From: Rothia terrae
Lineage (GTDB): Bacteria > Actinomycetota > Actinomycetes > Actinomycetales > Micrococcaceae
DNA length: 64,000 bases
Direction of reading: 5' to 3'
NCBI RefSeq assembly: GCF_012396615.1
Contig: NZ_JAAXPV010000014.1
Coordinates: forward strand, 1-64,000
A model generated the notes under the pieces. It searched no databases and was not told the DNA's origin. It saw only the letters and a program-made list of their open reading frames with translations. This document shows, in pieces, positions 17,753 to 25,923 of this stretch; position 1 is the first letter of the stretch, and every line of letters starts with the position of its first letter. The position numbers and the translations under genes were made by a program.

Positions 17753-19780
17753 ATGAGCTGGCTGGCTATTCTCGTCCCCTTTCTCATGGGACTGTTGTTG
17801 CTGTTCGTGCCCGGTCTTTTAGTCACCACCGCTGTGCGCCTGCGCGGTTTTGATGCGGTTGCTATTGCTCCTCCGGTTTCTGTTGCTGTGCTTGCTGTCA
17901 GCGCGATTATTGCCCCGATGGTGGGTGTTGGCTGGTCGCTGTGGGTTCCGCTGGTGTTTGCTGTCATTGTGGCGGCGCTCGGTTTTGTGGTGACTTTCGG
18001 TCTGAATAAGCTGGGGTTGCTGGATGCGCCGTATAAGCGTCAGCTGGGTAGCACCATTGTGCGCACCCCCATGACGTGGAATATCAAGCAGCAGGCGTGG
18101 TTGTATGCCTCGGTGGCTATTGGCTCCTTGCTGACGCTGCGAAATACTGCGCGCGGTATCGGGGCGCCTGACTGGATTTCGCAGACTTGGGATAACAATT
18201 TTCACCTGAACGCGGTGCGTTACATCGTGGATCATAATAATGGGTCAGCGCTGTTTGTTGCGAACATGACCTCGGGTGGTGGGCCTGCAACTTTCTATCC
18301 CTTGGCGTGGCATGACTTTGTTTCACTAGTATTTATGCATTCTGGTGCATCTATTCCGGTGGCGACTAACGCGTTCGCTATGGCGGTTGCCGGTGTAGTT
18401 TGGCCGCTGTCTGTCATGTACATGGTGCGCAGTATTTTTCGTGCCAACCCGGTTGCGCTTATGCTCACCGGTATCGCTGCGGCGAGCATGTCGTCCTTCC
18501 CGTTCTCGCTAATTTACTTCGGCGTTCTCTACCCCAACTTGCTGGGGTACGCGCTGTTGCCGGTAGGTATTGGCATGATGGCGCAGCTCTTCCGCGTGGG
18601 TCTGGTTCGTTACCTGGCGACTACCCAGTCGCTGTTCCTTGGTCTGTTTGTGGCTCTTGGCATTGCGCTGGCGCACCCCAACGCGGTGATGTCTATGCTC
18701 GTGCTGATTATGCCCATCTTTATTGCGCGCGTCGTTCTGCAGATTATTGCCGCTGTAAAGAAGGAAACCCCGTGGTGGGTTGTGGCGTTACAGACCGTGG
18801 TTATTGCCGGTATCTTCTACCTCATTAGCTACCTGTGGGAGATCGTTCGTCCCGCTAAAGAAGCTGGTGAGATGTGGCATCCGCAGTCTTCTCAGGGTGA
18901 AGCTCTGGGTGGGATGCTCACTAACGAAGCCCTCACCTCTAAGCCGCTGTGGGCTGTTACTATCCTGTCGTTGATTGGTATTTTCTTCCTGATTAAATGC
19001 CGCAACCGCCTGTACTGGGTGCTGGGTATGTGGGGCGTACTCGCGTACTACTATGTGGCTGTTCGCTCACTGGCGTGGGAAGACGGACGCTACGAGGTGG
19101 TGGGCGTGTGGTACCACGACTCCTTCCGCCTAGCTGCTCTTGTGCCCATTGTGACGCTTGCGTTTGTGGCTTACGGTGTGCATCAGCTGAGTACTTTGCT
19201 CGCTGACAAACTGGTAGGCGCAGATTTGTCCCGCTTTAAAGGACGCCTGCGTGAGCACGGCCTGGTGGCGACGGTTCTTGGTGCCTTGGCAGTGATTATT
19301 CTCGGTACCGTGATGCAAACTGCTGCACCGCTCAATAACTACTTGCACGCATCACGCGCTTTATATGAACCCACCCTCGAGTCGCCACTACTGACCCCCG
19401 ACGAGTACAACGTCTTGGAGAATATAGACAAATATGTGCCTGAAGATAGCGAGATTGTAGTATCAGCGTTCAATGGCGGTGCCCTTGCATATGCGATGGC
19501 TGACCGAAAAGTTACTGTTTATCACACACTCTCATCTATGACTAGCGATGATTGGTATATGTACCACAATCTTGATAAGGCAAAAACTGACCCCAAGGTT
19601 TGTAAAATTCTTGAGCGGGACAATATCGATTACTTCCTCTGGTTTGGTTGGAAAGAAGTTAATGGCATGAATCACCAGGGGTGGTACACCAGCTTCGACA
19701 AGTTTGTCGACAGTGATCTTGTGGAGCCGGTCTATCATTCCGGTGGCGCTACCCTATACAAAATTACTGCCTGTGAATAA
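17753..19780 (+). CDS. DUF6541-like polytopic membrane protein
   Basis: A 675-residue protein with roughly 13 hydrophobic helices and a soluble C-terminal part of about 150 residues. The pattern matches the actinobacterial DUF6541 family, whose members resemble GT-C membrane glycosyltransferases. A loop after the fifth helix contains SQTWDNNFHLNAVRYI, carrying acidic residues of the kind GT-C enzymes use, and the soluble tail has a Rossmann-like beginning VLENIDKYVPEDSEIVVSA. It opens the surface-polysaccharide gene set and has an excellent GAAGGAG ribosome-binding site. Transfer of a lipid-linked sugar outside the membrane is an inference from the fold and context. Confidence 0.82.
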   Translation: MSWLAILVPFLMGLLLLFVPGLLVTTAVRLRGFDAVAIAPPVSVAVLAVSAIIAPMVGVGWSLWVPLVFAVIVAALGFVVTFGLNKLGLLDAPYKRQLGSTIVRTPMTWNIKQQAWLYASVAIGSLLTLRNTARGIGAPDWISQTWDNNFHLNAVRYIVDHNNGSALFVANMTSGGGPATFYPLAWHDFVSLVFMHSGASIPVATNAFAMAVAGVVWPLSVMYMVRSIFRANPVALMLTGIAAASMSSFPFSLIYFGVLYPNLLGYALLPVGIGMMAQLFRVGLVRYLATTQSLFLGLFVALGIALAHPNAVMSMLVLIMPIFIARVVLQIIAAVKKETPWWVVALQTVVIAGIFYLISYLWEIVRPAKEAGEMWHPQSSQGEALGGMLTNEALTSKPLWAVTILSLIGIFFLIKCRNRLYWVLGMWGVLAYYYVAVRSLAWEDGRYEVVGVWYHDSFRLAALVPIVTLAFVAYGVHQLSTLLADKLVGADLSRFKGRLREHGLVATVLGALAVIILGTVMQTAAPLNNYLHASRALYEPTLESPLLTPDEYNVLENIDKYVPEDSEIVVSAFNGGALAYAMADRKVTVYHTLSSMTSDDWYMYHNLDKAKTDPKVCKILERDNIDYFLWFGWKEVNGMNHQGWYTSFDKFVDSDLVEPVYHSGGATLYKITACE

Positions 19781-19929
19781 ACCGTCAGTGTAACTTATCT
19801 TTCGTCGCTACTGGAGAGGCTCTCTGAGGTTTTACTCAGCGATTACTCGGTATGAACTGCTAAACTAGCAACGATTCGTTGTGCCACGGTGCACCGTGAG
19901 ATGTGTTAGATATTTTGGGAGCTTCACCG

Positions 19930-20667
19930 ATGCTACAGCCTGCTCGCCAGGGTCGCCCGCGCGTCCTGGTCATCATGCCTGCGTGGAATGAAGAAGAATC
20001 ATTGCCTAGCAGTATCGCTGACCTGCGCGCAAAGACGCCGTGGGTAGACCTTGTAGTTATCAATGACGGTTCTACAGATAACACCTCCGCTGTTGCGAGA
20101 GAGTGCGGGGCGTTTGTTATTGACCTGCCGTACAACATGGGTGTTGGCGCGGCGATGCGCACCGGTTATAAGTACGCGCGTCGTATGGGCTACGACGTTG
20201 CGATGCAGATGGACGCGGACGGTCAGCATCCGCCGGAATATATTGATGTTCTGATTGCTGGTTTGGATCATGCCGATATTGTGATTGGCTCGCGTTTTGC
20301 GGAGTCCACTAATTACAAGGTGAAAGGTCCGCGTAAGTGGGCGATGGGTCTACTTTCTTTCTTGTTCACTAGGATTTCTGGTGAGAAATTTACGGATGTC
20401 ACCAGTGGTTTTAGGGCTGTGAACCGCAAGGGTATTCAGCAGTATTGCGACTTCTTTCCGGCGGAGTATTTGGGTGACACCATTGACTCGACCGTGATGG
20501 CTATCCGCTCCGGATGCAAGGTCATTCAGGTGCCCGTTGAGATGCGCGAACGTCAGGCGGGTACGCCGTCGTCTGGTCCGCTTAAATCCGCTATTTACCT
20601 GGTGCGTTCTTTCTTTGCCTTCGCCATTTCAATGACCCGTAAAAAGACATCGGATGAGGTGCAGTAA
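19930..20667 (+). CDS. Family 2 glycosyltransferase, dolichyl-phosphate mannose synthase-like
   Basis: A 245-residue GT-A enzyme. VLVIMPAWNEEESL, VVINDGSTDNT and the metal/sugar-nucleotide motif QMDADGQHPPEYI show a family 2 transferase of the polyprenyl-phosphate hexose synthase type. No C-terminal transmembrane segment is present. The ATG at 19930 is preferred over an upstream GTG (19903) because TTTGGGAG sits eight bases before it. It overlaps the following DUF2304 gene by one base, and GT2-DUF2304 pairs are a recurring arrangement in envelope-polysaccharide loci. Confidence 0.9.
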   Translation: MLQPARQGRPRVLVIMPAWNEEESLPSSIADLRAKTPWVDLVVINDGSTDNTSAVARECGAFVIDLPYNMGVGAAMRTGYKYARRMGYDVAMQMDADGQHPPEYIDVLIAGLDHADIVIGSRFAESTNYKVKGPRKWAMGLLSFLFTRISGEKFTDVTSGFRAVNRKGIQQYCDFFPAEYLGDTIDSTVMAIRSGCKVIQVPVEMRERQAGTPSSGPLKSAIYLVRSFFAFAISMTRKKTSDEVQ

Positions 20668-21071
20668 TGCCGTCAAATATATTCTTTCTGATTCTTTCAC
20701 TCGTCATTTTTGTGATGGTGCTGGTGCAGGTTCGCAACCAGAAAATGAAAGAAAAGTACGCCGCGCTGTGGCTGATTGTCTCTGCCGTCATTATTGTTTT
20801 GGCCGTCTTCCCCGTGCTTCTGTGGGGGCTGGCTGATTTTACCGGCGTTGTTATGCCCGTGAATCTGCTGTTCTTGCTGGCAATCGTCATGCTCATCGGT
20901 GTGTGTATGCACTTGACCTTAGAGGTCTCAAAAATTTCGGACGAAACCCGCACGCTCGCTGAGGAAATCGCGATTCTACGCGCGTCCCAGGAGCAGGGTT
21001 CCCCGGCTGAAATGAAGAAATCAGCCAATATCAAAGCTGACTCTGATACCCCTCAGTCACCTAAACTTTAA
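20667..21071 (+). CDS. DUF2304 family small membrane protein
   Basis: A 134-residue protein with three hydrophobic helices (about residues 3-22, 33-52, 62-83) and a charged, probably coiled C-terminal tail beginning EVSKISDETRTLAEE. The conserved MKEKYAALWLI segment after the first helix is a DUF2304 hallmark. Its start overlaps the stop of the preceding glycosyltransferase (TAATG), so both are made together. The family is thought to partner polyprenyl-phosphate glycosyltransferases, perhaps anchoring them to the membrane or acting with flipping; that is not proven. Confidence 0.87.
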   Translation: MPSNIFFLILSLVIFVMVLVQVRNQKMKEKYAALWLIVSAVIIVLAVFPVLLWGLADFTGVVMPVNLLFLLAIVMLIGVCMHLTLEVSKISDETRTLAEEIAILRASQEQGSPAEMKKSANIKADSDTPQSPKL

Positions 21072-21104
21072 AACAAACGTTCTTATCTAATATCAGGAGA
21101 TCTC

Positions 21105-21980
21105 TTGACCGTCGATATTCTTTTCCCGTACTACGGCGACGTTGACTTCATGAAGCAGGCAGTTCACTCTGTGCTGGGTCAGACCAACCCGGACTGGCGT
21201 CTGATTGTTGTGGACGACGGCTACCCCGATGACTCCATTCCCGGCTGGTTTGAGTCCCTGAACGATGAGCGCATCACCTACATGCGCAATGAGAAGAACT
21301 TGGGCGCAAACGGTAACTACACCAAGGCTCTGACCTTCGTTGAGAACGAGCTTGTGACCGTGATGGGTGCCGATGACGTCATGCTCCCTAACTACGTTGA
21401 GTGGTTTGTGCAGGCAGCAGAAGCACACCCGCAGGCTAAGATTTTCCAGCCCGGCTGTGTTGTCATTGACGAGAACAACGCCCTCTCCAACACCCTGGTA
21501 GAGAAGACCAAGGCGTACTACCGCCCCAACGGCACCACCGAGCTTTCCGGCGAAGACCTTGCTGTTTCAATTCTGCGCGGTGACTGGCTCTACTTCCCCT
21601 CACTGGGCTGGCGAGCAGAGACCATCGTTGGTCTGGGCTTCCGCGAGGGTCTGAACGTTGTTCAGGATATGGCTCTGGTGCTGGACGTTGCAGCGCACGG
21701 CGGGTCACTGTACTACGACGAAGCCGTCGCTTTCATGTACCGCCGTCACAAGGCATCCGACTCATCATGGCGCGCTCTTGAAGGAACCCGCTTTGACGAG
21801 GAACGCACCTACTTTGAAACCATCGCGCGCGAGATGGAAGCACGCGGCTGGAACAAGGCAGCTAAGGTCGCTCGCCTGCACTTCTCATCACGCATGCACG
21901 CAGCAACCCTCCTTCCCAAGGCAGCAATGGCAAAGAAGTGGAACGGCGTGAAGAACCTCGCAAACCACATCGTCAAGTAA
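21105..21980 (+). CDS. Family 2 glycosyltransferase
   Basis: A 291-residue soluble GT2 enzyme. Motifs are VDILFPYYGDVDFM at the N-terminus, VVDDGYPDDS, NLGANGNYTKAL and MGADDVMLPNYVEWF, where DD is the metal-binding pair. The start codon is TTG, supported by TCAGGAGATCTC directly before it. This type adds a hexose or rhamnose to a growing surface glycan; the donor sugar cannot be told from sequence. It follows the DUF2304 gene by 33 bases and is followed by a hairpin terminator-like structure before the flippase. Confidence 0.88.
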   Translation: MTVDILFPYYGDVDFMKQAVHSVLGQTNPDWRLIVVDDGYPDDSIPGWFESLNDERITYMRNEKNLGANGNYTKALTFVENELVTVMGADDVMLPNYVEWFVQAAEAHPQAKIFQPGCVVIDENNALSNTLVEKTKAYYRPNGTTELSGEDLAVSILRGDWLYFPSLGWRAETIVGLGFREGLNVVQDMALVLDVAAHGGSLYYDEAVAFMYRRHKASDSSWRALEGTRFDEERTYFETIAREMEARGWNKAAKVARLHFSSRMHAATLLPKAAMAKKWNGVKNLANHIVK

Positions 21981-21994
21981 GTTTTGATGCAGCG

Positions 21995-22044
21995 AAGCGG
22001 CTGAGCGACTTGCCCAACGTGGGTAAGACGGTCAGCCGCTTTTA
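21995..22044 (+). terminator. Hairpin between glycosyltransferase and flippase genes
   Basis: AAGCGGCTGA at 21995-22004 pairs with TCAGCCGCTT at 22032-22041, with an inner CTTGCCCA / TGGGTAAG helix, followed by TTTTATG. It is a probable partial terminator or attenuator that lowers flippase expression relative to upstream genes. Confidence 0.7.
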
Positions 22045-22110
22045 TGTAGGACGAATATTGCACCTGCAGTATATAAAAGCTCGATAAGGGCGCAGAAATG
22101 GTAGGAACCT

Positions 22111-23439
22111 GTGGCTGATACTCAGAAAAACCTGGTGGTTGATGATTCCCCCACCATCACAAAAGCGCAGTCGATGACAATCTTGCTGAGCTCAATCATC
22201 GCGGCAGCATCTGTTTTCATTACTACCTTTATTGCGAATAGGGTACTGGGGGGCGAGGAACTCAATGAGTTCCTAATGTTCTGGTCTGCTCTGTTCCTGG
22301 TCTACGGCATTATCGGTAGCCTTCAGCAAGAGGTAACACGCGCGGTAGGTAACGCGCGGCTGCGGAAGGTTTCCAATGGAGCTCGAGTAGTTAGTGTGGC
22401 GGTCAGCTTTGGCATTGTGTTAGCTGCTCTTACAGCCCTTTCTTCTCCGGTGTGGGCACCTGACAAGATGAAAACAGCTCCAGTAATCGGTGTTTTTCTC
22501 ATTGCTGTGAGCGTTATTTTTTATGCTGTTCAACCATCAATGACAGGCAGTGCTGCAGCGCAAAAATCTTGGTATCTCTTCGCCGGTATTTCTGGTGGTG
22601 AGGCTGTGTGGCGTCTGGTCGCTATGGCAGCTGTTGCCCTGATTTCAGGAAGTCTCATCGGTCTTGAAGTTGCTGTTGTTAGCCCTATTTTTGTGTGGGT
22701 TGTTTGCTCACTACTTTTCAAGGACGCGCGTCGAGCGTTGGGCGCTCGTGCGGATGTAGGAGCGAAGAAGCTTAGCCGCAATATTCTCTTGGCGATGGGG
22801 TCTTCCATCGCATACTCCGTTCTGGTGGTGGGCTTTCCTCTGTTTCTGGAATCTAGTACTCGTGGCGAGAGCTCAGAGTACTCTAAAATTTTGGTCGCGG
22901 TTCTAGTGCTGATGATTTCTATCTGTCGTTCGCCTATCATGATGCCTCTTCAGGCATTTCAAGGCGTTGCGATTGCGGCTTTCTTAAAACAGCAGCATCG
23001 TCCGATTGCAGCACTCGTTAAGCCTTCCATTTTGTTCTTAGCGGTAGGTGCTGTGGGTGGTTTATTGGCAGCTCTCGTGGGTCCTTGGCTGTTTACGCTA
23101 ATTTATGCGCCTAACTCTGAACTCAAACAGGTTGTTTATGAGGATATTGTGCATGGGTGGTTGCTGGGGCTGCTGACTTTTGCGTCTGCTATCTTGGCGC
23201 TTATTGTTTTGACGGGCACTGCTTCTCTCGCGCTAAATGCTCACCGAGTATATGTTCTGGGCTGGGCAGTGGCTGCAGTAATTTCTATTGCTCTCTTGTT
23301 TATCCTGCCCTTTGACGTCATTACGCGGGCATTGATTTCTTTGTATACCGGGCCTCTCATCGGCTTTATGGTGCACCTTGCAGGCATCAAATCCGTTGTG
23401 CGTTCGCGCCATAGTGCGCTTGTTGAGGTTTATCCATAG
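22111..23439 (+). CDS. Polysaccharide flippase-like membrane protein (MOP superfamily)
   Basis: A 442-residue protein with 12 or more predicted helices, resembling Wzx/MATE-like lipid-linked oligosaccharide flippases. No short catalytic motif is expected for the family; the call rests on length, helix number and gene context among glycosyltransferases. It starts at GTG with TAGGA seven bases upstream. Its role would be to move the lipid-linked glycan across the membrane. The gene body has slightly different codon usage (more AT-ending codons) than the preceding glycosyltransferase, which is common in polysaccharide loci. Confidence 0.72.
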   Translation: MADTQKNLVVDDSPTITKAQSMTILLSSIIAAASVFITTFIANRVLGGEELNEFLMFWSALFLVYGIIGSLQQEVTRAVGNARLRKVSNGARVVSVAVSFGIVLAALTALSSPVWAPDKMKTAPVIGVFLIAVSVIFYAVQPSMTGSAAAQKSWYLFAGISGGEAVWRLVAMAAVALISGSLIGLEVAVVSPIFVWVVCSLLFKDARRALGARADVGAKKLSRNILLAMGSSIAYSVLVVGFPLFLESSTRGESSEYSKILVAVLVLMISICRSPIMMPLQAFQGVAIAAFLKQQHRPIAALVKPSILFLAVGAVGGLLAALVGPWLFTLIYAPNSELKQVVYEDIVHGWLLGLLTFASAILALIVLTGTASLALNAHRVYVLGWAVAAVISIALLFILPFDVITRALISLYTGPLIGFMVHLAGIKSVVRSRHSALVEVYP

Positions 23440-23460
23440 GAGCGCCTCGAGACAAATATA

Positions 23461-23593
23461 GCGGGTGGCAAACTGGCTCGGCTGAGTGCAAAGATTCCGA
23501 GCATGCGAGGAAGTAAATCTTTGGGCTCAGAACTGACGCATAAATCACCTAGTGAGCGAAGCTAACCGGCGAGAAGGATTGTTTGCCGCCCGC
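23461..23593. repeat. Long structured intergenic repeat, family E, copy 2
   Basis: About 133 bases bounded by GCGGGTGGCAAAC (23461-23473) and GTTTGCCGCCCGC (23581-23593), arms matching with one mismatch. The interior is nearly the same as the copy at 10834-10982, including AAAGATTCCGAG, GCGAGGAAGTAAATCTTTGG and GAGAAGGATTG. It lies just after the flippase stop and before a terminator shared with the convergent glycosyltransferase. Confidence 0.8.
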
Positions 23594-23653
23594 TGCGTTT
23601 GGGTAGAACTTCTAGGCGCTTGTAAATAAACCTTATTGCTGAGAAGGCATATA

Positions 23654-23690
23654 AAAGGAGGCTCCTTCGGTGAAGAAAAGAGCCTCCTTT
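23654..23690. terminator. Bidirectional terminator between convergent genes
   Basis: AAAGGAGGCTC at 23654-23664 pairs perfectly with GAGCCTCCTTT at 23680-23690. It ends in T on both strands and lies between the flippase (plus) and a glycosyltransferase (minus), 14 bases from the latter's stop. Confidence 0.75.
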
Positions 23691-23703
23691 GAGTGCGGGT
23701 TAT

Positions 23704-24684
23704 TTACAGCCCGTACGTTCTCTTGATGTAGAGCCCGTAGACCTTGCGGTAAATCCATGGTGATACTTTCAAAAGTACCGCGGCTACGCCGTACATTGAG
23801 CCCGATTTAATAGCCCGTTGGATAATCGGAAAGCGCAGAGCCTTTCGGCATTCACCTAGATAACTGCCTGAAGTCTCCGGATTTAGCCGCAAGGCGCTCT
23901 GTGCTCCATTTAAATAGGTGAGTACCCAAGAAACAGCCAAAGCATTCTGCTCCTCTTCGTCACCTTCGTGAGCACCGGTGGTGTCTTTAAGATAATCCAT
24001 AAAACGGTTCATCTCAGTTATCGGTGGAGTTGAACCCCATGTAATCGACAGGGGGTTAACGGTGTAGAGGTAGAGGCGATCCTCGATTTCTTTCACGTAC
24101 CGCGCAGTTTTATAGACAGCGATCGAAAAGCCTGCGTCTTCTACACGATTGATGAGCGGAAATTCTTGGCTGCCTACTGCACTTTTCCGGAAAATTTTGT
24201 TACAAGCATAGGGTGTTAGTTCATCGCGCATCAGAGCAATCATCGCTTCTCTACCTGTGAAAGAACCTTTGAGTTTTCCCGGGCGAGGCTTGCGCGTCCC
24301 ATCTTCGTAGACGGTTTCAAGACCGCATGCAACAATATCTATGTCATCGGTGGCAGATGCATGCAGGGTTTCTAAAAAACTAGGTTTGTAGGCATCGTCA
24401 GAGTCAATAAAAGCGAGCCATTGACCCCGTGCGATTTTCATACCGCGATTACGCGTAGCAGCTAATCCTAAGTTTTTGTGGTTCGTGATGTAGCGAATAC
24501 GATTGTCAGGGGTAATTTCGAGATATTTTTTAATGACTTCATCTGCATTGTCAGGAGAGTGATCATTAATAATAAGTAGTTCAAAGTCTAAATCAGTTTG
24601 TTTTAAAACGCTTTCAATAGCGGTAACTACAGAGTTTGCCGTGTTATAGACGGGCATGATGATCGAAGTTCGTGGCGAAGTCAC
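23704..24684 (-). CDS. Family 2 glycosyltransferase
   Basis: A 326-residue GT2 enzyme: SIIMPVYNTANSVVTAI, LLIINDHSPDN, GLAATRNRGMKIARGQWLAF and the metal-binding IDSDDAYKPSF. A basic amphipathic C-terminus (AAVLLKVSPWIYRKVYGLYI) may attach it to the membrane. It starts with GTG, with GAAGGA eleven bases upstream. It is head-to-head with a paralogue at 24746 that shares the N-terminal motif block and the unusual C-terminal block, so the two arose by duplication with inversion. AT-rich codon usage sets it apart from that paralogue. Confidence 0.88.
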   Translation of the reverse strand: MTSPRTSIIMPVYNTANSVVTAIESVLKQTDLDFELLIINDHSPDNADEVIKKYLEITPDNRIRYITNHKNLGLAATRNRGMKIARGQWLAFIDSDDAYKPSFLETLHASATDDIDIVACGLETVYEDGTRKPRPGKLKGSFTGREAMIALMRDELTPYACNKIFRKSAVGSQEFPLINRVEDAGFSIAVYKTARYVKEIEDRLYLYTVNPLSITWGSTPPITEMNRFMDYLKDTTGAHEGDEEEQNALAVSWVLTYLNGAQSALRLNPETSGSYLGECRKALRFPIIQRAIKSGSMYGVAAVLLKVSPWIYRKVYGLYIKRTYGL

Positions 24685-24745
24685 AGTTTCGGTATTCCTT
24701 CTGACGGTTATGATTGCCTTGATACTACCTGCTAAGTGAGGTTAT

Positions 24746-25747
24746 ATGAGCACCCCGCGTACATCAATTATTATGCCGGTTTACAACACAGGCACCCGCG
24801 TTGTGGCGTCGATTGAGTCGGTGCTGGCGCAGACTGACACCGATTTTGAGCTGTTAGTGATGATTGACGCTTCGCCCGATGATTCGTCCGCGCGCATCGC
24901 TGATTTTCTGGCGGCGCACCCCGATGAGCGTGTGCGCGTGTTTGATAACCCCGTGAATAAGGGGGTGTCTGCGGTGCGTAATCAGGGGCTCGATAATATG
25001 CGCGGGCAGTGGGTTGCCTTCCTCGACTCGGACGATGCGTTTGCCCCGGATTTTCTGGCAACCATGCACGCGGCAGCAGGTGCTGACAGCGGTGCAGAAA
25101 ATATTGACGTGGTGGCGTGCGCGCACACCCTGATTGATGCCGGTGGTAAAAACCGTGAGCGTCGCCGCGGTGAGCCCGGCGTCTATAGCGGCGATGAAGC
25201 GCTGACTACCCTGCTCAAAGACAAGTTCACCCCGTATGTGTGGGACAAGATCTTCCGCGCGTCCCTCTTTAAAAACCTGCGTTTTCCCGAGGATATTCAC
25301 CGCGCTGAAGACCAGGTAGTTGTCGCCGGTGCCTACGCGCAGGCGCGCAGTGTAAAGCTCATCAAGGACGCCCTGTACAACTACACCGTGGATGCTGGCG
25401 GTCTGACCTGGGGCAAGATCACCCCGGTTGCTGAAAGTCGCGCGCTCATGGCTCACATGAAGGACGCTGCCGGGGCGGTCGTGCAAACCGCTGAAGGTAA
25501 ACGAGCCTACGACGTTTCGTGGGTGCTCACTTTCTTGAACACGGCGCAGCAGGCACTGGTTGCTGGCACTGAGGAAGGCAACCGCGTCATTAAGCAGTGC
25601 CGCCGTGAAATATCGTGGGCTCAAATCCTCAACGTCTTCCGTGCACCTTCCGTTGTTTTTGGTGCCGCGGCGGTCCTCCTCAAAGTCTCGCCGGCACTCT
25701 ATAAAAAGCTCTACGGCGCCTACATCAAAAAGATGTACGGGATCTAG
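24746..25747 (+). CDS. Family 2 glycosyltransferase, paralogue
   Basis: A 333-residue GT2 enzyme with SIIMPVYNTGTRVVASIES, MIDASPDDS, GVSAVRNQGLDNMRGQWVAF and LDSDDAFAPDF. The C-terminal AAVLLKVSPALYKKLYGAYI matches the divergent neighbour. The 61-base gap between the two genes must hold both promoters. Its GC content and codon choice are higher than the neighbour's, suggesting the two copies have had different histories. It probably acts on the same surface glycan as the cluster to the left. Confidence 0.88.
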   Translation: MSTPRTSIIMPVYNTGTRVVASIESVLAQTDTDFELLVMIDASPDDSSARIADFLAAHPDERVRVFDNPVNKGVSAVRNQGLDNMRGQWVAFLDSDDAFAPDFLATMHAAAGADSGAENIDVVACAHTLIDAGGKNRERRRGEPGVYSGDEALTTLLKDKFTPYVWDKIFRASLFKNLRFPEDIHRAEDQVVVAGAYAQARSVKLIKDALYNYTVDAGGLTWGKITPVAESRALMAHMKDAAGAVVQTAEGKRAYDVSWVLTFLNTAQQALVAGTEEGNRVIKQCRREISWAQILNVFRAPSVVFGAAAVLLKVSPALYKKLYGAYIKKMYGI

Positions 25748-25923
25748 TTCTCACCCTGCACCCGGTTTTTCAGGCAAGAAAACCCGTTTATGTCAGCGAA
25801 TCGGTCACATAATGACTATTTCTTGTTCATATTTTGACTAGCCCCGCGCGGGTTTTTAGACTGACTCAATAACTTTTGCCGCCGCATCCCCTTCACAGCG
25901 GTGCAACAGAAGAGGAACAGGGT

